NCBI GenBank assembly: GCA_021204605.1
Contig: JAJPZD010000287.1
Coordinates: forward strand, 1-9,417
DNA from: Prevotella sp.
GTDB taxonomy: Bacteria; Bacteroidota; Bacteroidia; Bacteroidales; Bacteroidaceae
Length of the DNA stretch: 9,417 nt
Direction of reading: 5' to 3'
Shown here: positions 1 to 4,460 of the stretch, in pieces
How positions within the stretch are numbered: position 1 is the first letter of the stretch
Layout: every line of letters begins with the position of its first letter
Notes under the pieces: generated by a model
Told to the model about the DNA's origin: nothing
What the model saw: the letters and a program-made list of their open reading frames with translations, nothing else
The model's database searches: none
Made by a program: the position numbers and the translations under genes

Positions 1-403
1 CAAAATACTTATCACGAGGATGACGAGAAAGAGCTATGCCGGTAGAACTCTCAGAGAGTCCCTGACAATACACGGGAGACGTGTCGAAATAGTTGACTCC
101 ATGCTCGATGGCATAGTCAACTAAGCGGTTTACGGTATCCTGATCAATTTCAGAGTCTTTGTTTTCACGTGCAGTGGTATAAATATCATCGACAGTGGGA
201 AGACGCATCATGCCGAAACCGAGTAGAGAGATTTTGTTCTTAGTGTGAGGATCAACCCTATAAGTCATTTTTCCTACTGGCGGTTCATAGTTGCTTGTGG
301 TACCGACAATATCATTTTTCTTACAGGCTGCAAGTAATGCAGACGAGGCGACAGCACCGCCACCGAGCAATTTCAGGAAATATCTTCTATCTATATTTTT
401 CAT
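1..403 (-). CDS. Aldo/keto reductase with Tat lipoprotein signal, C-terminus outside window
   Basis: The first 134 residues are visible; the gene runs off the window's left edge. The N-terminus has a twin-arginine motif (DRRYFLK, R6-R7), a glycine/alanine-rich hydrophobic stretch and a lipobox LAAC with Cys27. It therefore looks like a Tat-exported lipoprotein. From about residue 57 the aldo/keto reductase barrel begins: LLGFGMMRLP (60-69), then VNYFDTSPVYCQG (103-115), which carries the family's catalytic Asp (D107) and Tyr (Y112). The catalytic Lys and His lie outside the window. Family members normally reduce carbonyls with NAD(P)H in the cytoplasm, so export is unusual. Some exported Bacteroidetes relatives carry a C-terminal [4Fe-4S] domain; whether this one does cannot be seen. 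It lies 67 bases downstream of the polyferredoxin gene on the same strand, so it is probably the last visible operon member. The start is the first ATG, preceded by an A-rich leader. Confidence 0.9.
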   Translation of the reverse strand, partial: MKNIDRRYFLKLLGGGAVASSALLAACKKNDIVGTTSNYEPPVGKMTYRVDPHTKNKISLLGFGMMRLPTVDDIYTTARENKDSEIDQDTVNRLVDYAIEHGVNYFDTSPVYCQGLSESSTGIALSRHPRDKYF

Positions 404-434
404 ATTGTTTTTATTATTAGTTTGGAAATAAAAT

Positions 435-468
435 ACTTAAAGAATTTTTAAAAACAAAAACTTTAAGT
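435..468 (-). terminator. AT-rich hairpin after the polyferredoxin gene, possible weak terminator
   Basis: The perfect 8-bp arms ACTTAAAG (435-442) and CTTTAAGT (461-468) enclose an 18-base A/T loop. On the minus strand the hairpin begins three bases after the polyferredoxin stop codon and is followed by ATTTTATTT. The stem is entirely A/T except for one G-C pair near each end, so it would be weak. It may reduce rather than stop transcription into the aldo/keto reductase gene. I see no TAnnTTTG promoter element between here and that gene's start. Confidence 0.35.
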
Positions 469-470
469 TA

Positions 471-1967
471 TTAAACAAACTTATGAACTTCGTGTCCCTC
501 GACGTAGATGGCACTGAACGGACGGGCAGGGCAGAGGTTCTCGCAAGCTCCGCACCCGATGCAACGCTCCTCGTTGACGGCAGGAATAGTAAGAGAATTC
601 TCATCGTCAGGATTGATAGGAACCATCGTTATAGCATTCACGGGACAGTGAGTTGCACAGTTGCCGCACGACATTTCGTCAGTTATCGGCACACAATTTT
701 TCTTTATCCACACTGCATGACCAATCTGGATAGACGATTTGTCCTCAATAGATATGCGTTTTATCGCACCAGTAGGACAAACTTCACTGCACCGGGTACA
801 TTCAGGGCGGCAGTAGCCACGCTCGTAAGACAATGTAGGTTGCATGAATTTCGACAGTTCTGTTGACGGTCTTAGCACCCCATTAGGACAGTTGGAAACG
901 CACAGTTGGCAAGCCGTGCAATGTTTTGCCATGTTCTGTGCTGAGAGGGAGCCGGGAGGCGTTATTTTAGTGTTTCTGTTGGGAGCGATTTTGTCCTCAA
1001 TTACAGCCAAACCTCCCTGCACCTGTTTTTCCTCTTGGGCTAACATAGCAGAAGTGGTAGCGATAGCCGCACCCACGAGGAATGCACGTCGGTTGTTGTC
1101 AACTTTATTCCCATGCGATGAATTGGTAGAAATTATTGCTGTTGGACTTTGTATTTTGAAAGAGTATCTTAATCCGTGCTCATGGCATTTTCCGATGCAG
1201 TCGCCGCACACCACACAACGGCTGTAGTCAACGCTATGATTTTTCACGTTGATAGCCGCCGCCTTGCAATTCTTTGCACAACGGTTACACGCCACGCACT
1301 TATCAGGGGTGAAGCGGATTTTAAACAATGAAAAGCGGGCAAAGAAACTAAGAACAGTACCTACAGGGCAGATGGTGTTGCAGTAAGTTCTGCCATTGCG
1401 CCATGCAAGAATGTTGATAATCACAAATGTTGCGGCAGCGATGACAAATGTCGAAACGCTTTTAATCCAGATGTCAACGGAGTAAAACGCATAACTGTCC
1501 ATGCGTTCTGCGAAGTAAGCCAACATATTGTTTACGCCAAGATAAATCGGTTGGAGCAGGTTGCTGGCAATACGACCGTAAGAACTGTATGGCGCAAGGA
1601 GCGATACAATTATGTTGATACCAGCGATGAAAGCGATTATGAAAACCACTAACATAACATAGCGCAACCATTTTTTCTCTGGAGAGTAGCAGAAACGGTT
1701 TTTCTTTATCTTTCCGTGAATTGCGGAGGTGATGTCCTGCATGATGCCGAGAGGACAGATTATCGAACAGTAGATACGGCCGAATACAATAGTGATAACG
1801 ATTAGAGCCACTACAATACCAACGTTCAAGGCAAGCAGTGCGGGCAGGAACTGGATTTTGGCGACCCAGCCGAACCAGTGGTGTAGCGTGTCGGTGAAGT
1901 CGAGGAACAGAAGTGTCACCATAATGAACACTATTGTCGCGAGGATAATTCTTATTTTCTTAAGCAT
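471..1967 (-). CDS. NapH-NapG-like fused membrane polyferredoxin with internal Tat segment
   Basis: This 498-residue protein probably moves electrons across the inner membrane. Residues 1-190 hold four likely membrane helices (about 6-22, 41-62, 100-124, 167-188). The two NapH-type motifs are GRIYCSIICPLG (C67, C71) and GRTYCNTICPVG (C196, C200). Two cytoplasmic-side ferredoxin clusters follow (C224/227/230/234 and C251/254/257/261). Next comes NNRRAFLVG with R293-R294 and a hydrophobic run to about residue 309, which looks like an internal Tat signal. Residues 345-480 carry four more cysteine sets: C350/353/356/360, C386/390/393/397, C425/434/437/441 and C469/472/475/479. The third set's C-x8-C-x2-C-x3-CP spacing resembles NapG/MauM. 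Predicted topology puts the last four clusters in the periplasm. The gene overlaps tatC by 8 bases. No nitrate reductase gene is visible, so the partner is unknown. Family placement is strong; the electron route is inferred. Confidence 0.93.
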   Translation of the reverse strand: MLKKIRIILATIVFIMVTLLFLDFTDTLHHWFGWVAKIQFLPALLALNVGIVVALIVITIVFGRIYCSIICPLGIMQDITSAIHGKIKKNRFCYSPEKKWLRYVMLVVFIIAFIAGINIIVSLLAPYSSYGRIASNLLQPIYLGVNNMLAYFAERMDSYAFYSVDIWIKSVSTFVIAAATFVIINILAWRNGRTYCNTICPVGTVLSFFARFSLFKIRFTPDKCVACNRCAKNCKAAAINVKNHSVDYSRCVVCGDCIGKCHEHGLRYSFKIQSPTAIISTNSSHGNKVDNNRRAFLVGAAIATTSAMLAQEEKQVQGGLAVIEDKIAPNRNTKITPPGSLSAQNMAKHCTACQLCVSNCPNGVLRPSTELSKFMQPTLSYERGYCRPECTRCSEVCPTGAIKRISIEDKSSIQIGHAVWIKKNCVPITDEMSCGNCATHCPVNAITMVPINPDDENSLTIPAVNEERCIGCGACENLCPARPFSAIYVEGHEVHKFV

Positions 1968-2727
1968 TTGTTTTGATAGATTTTTTACAAGTGATTTTCA
2001 CAATCAGTATGCTAGCCTCGTAGAGCAGCCATATTGGTAGCGACACTAAGACGAGCGTAAAGATGTCAGTAGTAGGTGTTATTATTGCTGCAAGTATGAG
2101 GATTGCGACTATGGCATGCCTGCGATAGTGGCACATCCATTCGTGGCGGAGCATTCCGAAGCAAGCCAACAGCCAGCAGACGACAGGGATTTCAAATACC
2201 ACCCCAAATATGAGGCACATACCCAAGAGAGTATCAACGTAGGAGCTGATTGTGAGAAGATTCTCGACGTTTTCACTCACCTGGTATGTTCCGAGGAAAC
2301 GCACTGTAAGAGGGAATATAACGAAATAGTTTACTACAATTCCCAAAAGGAACATGAGGTAAGCTGATACCGTAATCCTTACCGAATATTGCCGCTCGTT
2401 TTCGTATAGGGCAGGTGAGATAAAACGGAAGATCACATAAAGCAGATAAGGAGACGCTATCAGTATTCCCGCCGCCACAGCCATCTTGAGGTGTATCATA
2501 AACTGTTCTGTCAGTCCTGTGTTTATCAGGTGTATGCTGAAGCTGTCAGTTTTGAGCAACCTGTAAGCTATGAACCCACTGTTGCTTGGTGCGAGAACGA
2601 CGTCAAACAGTTGTTCCTTGAACGAAAAGGCGGCGATGCTGGCGATTACGGCAGCAGCCAAGATCCGCAGGATGCTGTTTCTAAGGACGTCAAGATGTTC
2701 CCAAAAGGAGAGTTGTGGGGATTCCAT
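1960..2727 (-). CDS. tatC: Sec-independent protein translocase TatC
   Basis: TatC is the signal-peptide receptor of the twin-arginine translocase, an inner-membrane protein with six helices. This 255-residue copy is of normal length. It shows the N-terminal cytoplasmic FWEHLDVLR (8-16), a first helix at about 18-36, the ISPALYENER segment (103-112), a long hydrophobic stretch ending YFVIFPL (134-140), FGVVFEIPV (174-182) and ITPTTDIFT (216-224). E111 matches Escherichia coli Glu103. By the HLxxLR register, the position of E. coli Glu15 is V14 here, with Asp at D13. Both glutamates take part in binding the twin-arginine motif in E. coli, so this change is notable. The ATG shares one base with the tatA stop (TAATG), and the 3' end overlaps the polyferredoxin start by 8 bases, indicating coupled translation. 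Confidence 0.97.
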   Translation of the reverse strand: MESPQLSFWEHLDVLRNSILRILAAAVIASIAAFSFKEQLFDVVLAPSNSGFIAYRLLKTDSFSIHLINTGLTEQFMIHLKMAVAAGILIASPYLLYVIFRFISPALYENERQYSVRITVSAYLMFLLGIVVNYFVIFPLTVRFLGTYQVSENVENLLTISSYVDTLLGMCLIFGVVFEIPVVCWLLACFGMLRHEWMCHYRRHAIVAILILAAIITPTTDIFTLVLVSLPIWLLYEASILIVKITCKKSIKTNA

Positions 2728-2924
2728 TATTCCTTTATCTCATCCTCTTTTTTTGTCTCCTCATCTGGTTTCCCGTTCAGACCGTCCCTGAAACTTTTCA
2801 CGCCCTTGCCGAGTCCTTTCATCAGTTCAGGGATTTTCTTCCCACCGAACAAAAGCAAAACGACCAAAACGATAAGAATTATCTCTGGTGTTCCGATGAG
2901 TAAGATCTGCGGTGTTCCAATCAT
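2727..2924 (-). CDS. tatA: Twin-arginine translocase pore subunit TatA/TatE
   Basis: This 65-residue protein has the standard TatA plan: one N-terminal membrane helix (about 8-26), the FGGKKIPEL hinge and amphipathic-helix start (26-34), a glycine/lysine helix through GLGKGVKSFRDGLN (37-50), and an acidic/lysine tail. TatA oligomers form the transport path after TatC binds a substrate. The glutamate before the helix (E14) fits the conserved polar residue found there. The N-terminus is a near-repeat of eight residues, IGTPQILL (2-9) then IGTPEIIL (10-17). No tatB-like gene lies nearby, so this protein may serve both TatA and TatB roles, as in minimal TatAC systems. It starts 13 bases after the DUF362 gene and its TAA stop overlaps the tatC ATG by one base. 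Confidence 0.95.
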   Translation of the reverse strand: MIGTPQILLIGTPEIILIVLVVLLLFGGKKIPELMKGLGKGVKSFRDGLNGKPDEETKKEDEIKE

Positions 2925-2937
2925 AATTTTTATAGTG

Positions 2938-3927
2938 TTAATTATTGTTGTCTATATCTATAATTGTATAATTCTTGCTGCCAAGTCCGATTTTCTCTGC
3001 ATAGTCGGTGATATATGTACCGTGTTGGCGGTTAATCCTCTCAATGAGCGGTTTTTCGTCATCGCCTTCTGCACTCGTGTGGGTAAAAACCTTGTCGAGG
3101 CAAGCCTGGTCGAGAGCCACTGGGTCGGTGGAAGCCAGAATGCCCATATCCTTCAGCATTGGTTCAGCAGGATGCCCGTCACAGTCGCAATCCACGCTCA
3201 TATTGTTCATCACATTTATATATATTATATTGCCCTTGAAATAATCCGCAACAGCTTGAGCAGCAGAAGCCATACTTTCAAGGAAGTCATCCTGTTCAGC
3301 TATCTTGCCCCAACATTCTTCTGGATCATCCGTGACACCTGCGGAATGGATATAGGCCTTGCCAGCCGAAGAAGCAACACCAATAGACTGGTTTTTCAGT
3401 ACACCGCCGAAACCACCCATGGCATGACCCTTGAAATGGGCGAGGTTGATCATGAAATCATAGTTTGCGAGGTCTTTGCCCACGATGTCATATTTGATGT
3501 GCGACTGGTCCTTCACAGGAATTTTCATGTCTCCCTTTTCGTCCATGAGGACTACTGTGAATATTGAGTCAAACCCATGGTCGTGGATAGTTTGCCAGTG
3601 AGCCTCAAAAGTATTCCGCATACCAGCGTATGCAGTATTACATTCAACAATCGTACCTTTGACATCCTCAACAAGTTTGCGTATCAGTGTGGGTTTAAGG
3701 TAGTTGTTGTTGCCGGCCTCACCGGTACTTATCTTAACGGCCACTCGTCCCTTAGCCTCAACACCGAGAGCCTTGTATATTTTCAGCAGTGATTCGGGAG
3801 AAATTTCCTTTGTGAAATACACTTTGGAAGGCTCATTCTGTTGTTCTTCTGCCTGTACTTTCGGTTGTGCGCATGCGTATAAACAAACAAGTAGCGTGAG
3901 TGCGGAAAGCAGTATTGACTTTTTCAT
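2938..3927 (-). CDS. DUF362-family lipoprotein, function unknown
   Basis: This 329-residue protein begins with a Sec-type lipoprotein signal: KK, a hydrophobic run, and lipobox LYAC with Cys19. It has no twin arginine. The rest resembles the DUF362 family. Visible blocks are VAVKISTGE (62-70), GTIVECNTAYAGMRN (91-105), a glycine-rich HFKGHAMGGFGGVLKNQSIG (164-183), VDCDCDGHPAEP (245-256) and ASTDPVALDQACLDKVF (265-281). Mature-part cysteines are C96, C205, C247, C249 and C276. DUF362 proteins are often annotated as Fe-S related, but I know of no firm biochemical role, and no classical CxxCxxC cluster motif is present here. It is the first gene of the apparent tat operon. The ATG at 3927 is chosen because it gives a clean signal peptide; a longer frame from TTG at 3996 would start inside the promoter. 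Confidence 0.9.
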   Translation of the reverse strand: MKKSILLSALTLLVCLYACAQPKVQAEEQQNEPSKVYFTKEISPESLLKIYKALGVEAKGRVAVKISTGEAGNNNYLKPTLIRKLVEDVKGTIVECNTAYAGMRNTFEAHWQTIHDHGFDSIFTVVLMDEKGDMKIPVKDQSHIKYDIVGKDLANYDFMINLAHFKGHAMGGFGGVLKNQSIGVASSAGKAYIHSAGVTDDPEECWGKIAEQDDFLESMASAAQAVADYFKGNIIYINVMNNMSVDCDCDGHPAEPMLKDMGILASTDPVALDQACLDKVFTHTSAEGDDEKPLIERINRQHGTYITDYAEKIGLGSKNYTIIDIDNNN

Positions 3928-3966
3928 AATGTTTCGTTTTAAATGGATGTAAGATATAATACTATG

Positions 3967-3996
3967 CAAAAATACAAAAAAATATCCGATATGCAA
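3967..3996 (-). promoter_or_regulatory. Bacteroidetes-type promoter of the DUF362-tat operon
   Basis: On the minus strand, TTG (3996-3994) is followed by exactly 19 bases and TATTTTTG (3974-3967), a full match to the Bacteroidetes TAnnTTTG -7 element. Transcription would start near 3960, leaving a leader of about 35 bases before the DUF362 ATG. A second, weaker candidate lies upstream: TTG (4049-4047), 17 bases, TAATTTTG (4029-4022). The element also rules out the TTG start codon at 3996. Confidence 0.75.
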
Positions 3997-4052
3997 GTAT
4001 AAATTTTACTTTAAAGATTATCAAAATTATGGTTTGTGGGCTATGACAACAC

Positions 4053-4157
4053 CTATGAAGCCTTGTTCATCAGATCTTTCATTTCTGTGTCTTTAGACAA
4101 TTTAATTTTGAAATTGATGATGTCGCTGTTGACTTCGTGGATAGCAGAATAATTCAT
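4053..4157 (-). CDS. Small 34-residue frame overlapping the preceding frame
   Basis: The predicted product is 34 residues, hydrophilic and probably helical, beginning MNYSAIHEVNS and ending MKDLMNKAS. I do not recognise it. Its ATG overlaps the upstream frame's TGA in the pattern ATGA, which could give translational coupling. It sits in the -1 frame relative to that upstream frame and directly follows a slippery-type heptamer. It could therefore be the C-terminal part of one 112-residue protein rather than a separate gene. Beyond its TAG, another frame reads GFIGVVIAHKP before a stop at 4027, which may be chance or a sign of further frame disruption. There is no independent promoter. Confidence 0.4.
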   Translation of the reverse strand: MNYSAIHEVNSDIINFKIKLSKDTEMKDLMNKAS

Positions 4158-4390
4158 GTTAAATTTTCTATATCATTGTCAAGTGTGAACTCATGAGGAA
4201 GTTTTTTGCAGACATTTAATAACTTCTTGATGGCTTTTAGCATGATGTTGAGTTGTTGCCCGAATATGTTATAATCATCTTGGGTAATGGTTTGCCATTG
4301 GTCGTAAAGAAGTTCGTAAAAGTCATCCAAATCATTGTTTAAACTCACCAAACGATTTATGCTGCAATCGTTAGGAGATACGACATTCAA
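4154..4390 (-). CDS. Small hypothetical protein, possibly frameshifted or decaying
   Basis: The frame is open for 78 codons from TTG at 4390 and encodes an acidic, probably helical protein. Visible segments include NNDLDDFYELLYDQWQ (18-33) and LNIMLKAIKKLLNVCKKLP (47-65). There is no signal peptide or membrane helix, and I do not recognise a family. The only in-frame ATG before the C-terminal third is residue 50, so the start would have to be TTG (4390) or GTG (V16), both uncommon in Bacteroidetes. That weakens the case for an intact gene. It lies 70 bases past the maeB stop, behind a hairpin, with no TAnnTTTG element of its own, so any expression would come from read-through. The stop is directly preceded by A AAT TTA, and the frame may continue into the overlapping 34-codon frame. 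Confidence 0.45.
   Translation of the reverse strand: MNVVSPNDCSINRLVSLNNDLDDFYELLYDQWQTITQDDYNIFGQQLNIMLKAIKKLLNVCKKLPHEFTLDNDIENLT
4160..4166 (-). other. Slippery-type heptamer A AAT TTA ahead of a stop codon
   Basis: Reading the minus strand in the frame of the 78-codon ORF, the codons GAA AAT TTA ACA TGA contain A AAT TTA. This fits the X XXY YYZ pattern of -1 ribosomal frameshift sites. A -1 slip here continues as AAC ATG AAT into the 34-codon frame and would give a 112-residue fusion. The pattern is visible in the sequence, but use of the site is speculative. I did not find a strong downstream hairpin or pseudoknot. Confidence 0.3.
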
Positions 4391-4408
4391 TCTTTGTTTG
4401 TAAGACCG

Positions 4409-4439
4409 AAAAGAGTGTACCGGTGAGATACACTCTTTT
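4409..4439 (-). terminator. Perfect 11-bp hairpin downstream of maeB
   Basis: The arms AAAAGAGTGTA (4409-4419) and TACACTCTTTT (4429-4439) pair perfectly around a 9-base loop. The structure begins about 20 bases after the maeB stop. In minus-strand RNA the 3' arm ends in UUUU, consistent with an intrinsic terminator, although the U run is short. The symmetric ends mean it could also act on plus-strand transcripts. Confidence 0.7.
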
Positions 4440-4460
4440 ATGTAATTGAGATAAGGGCAA

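Noticed and set aside
471..1967. Calling the polyferredoxin part of a nitrate reductase (nap) operon
   Set aside because: No napA, napB, napC or napD is visible, and the neighbours are tat, DUF362 and an aldo/keto reductase. Only the NapH/NapG fold resemblance is supported.
2491..3567. 358-codon plus-strand open frame
   Set aside because: It lies antisense to tatC, tatA and the DUF362 gene, which have strong family motifs. It shows no recognisable domain and looks like a shadow of their codon pattern.
3928..3996. N-terminal extension of the DUF362 protein from a TTG codon at 3996
   Set aside because: The TTG is the -33 element of the promoter, and the -7 element lies inside the extension. 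The ATG at 3927 gives a clean lipoprotein signal.
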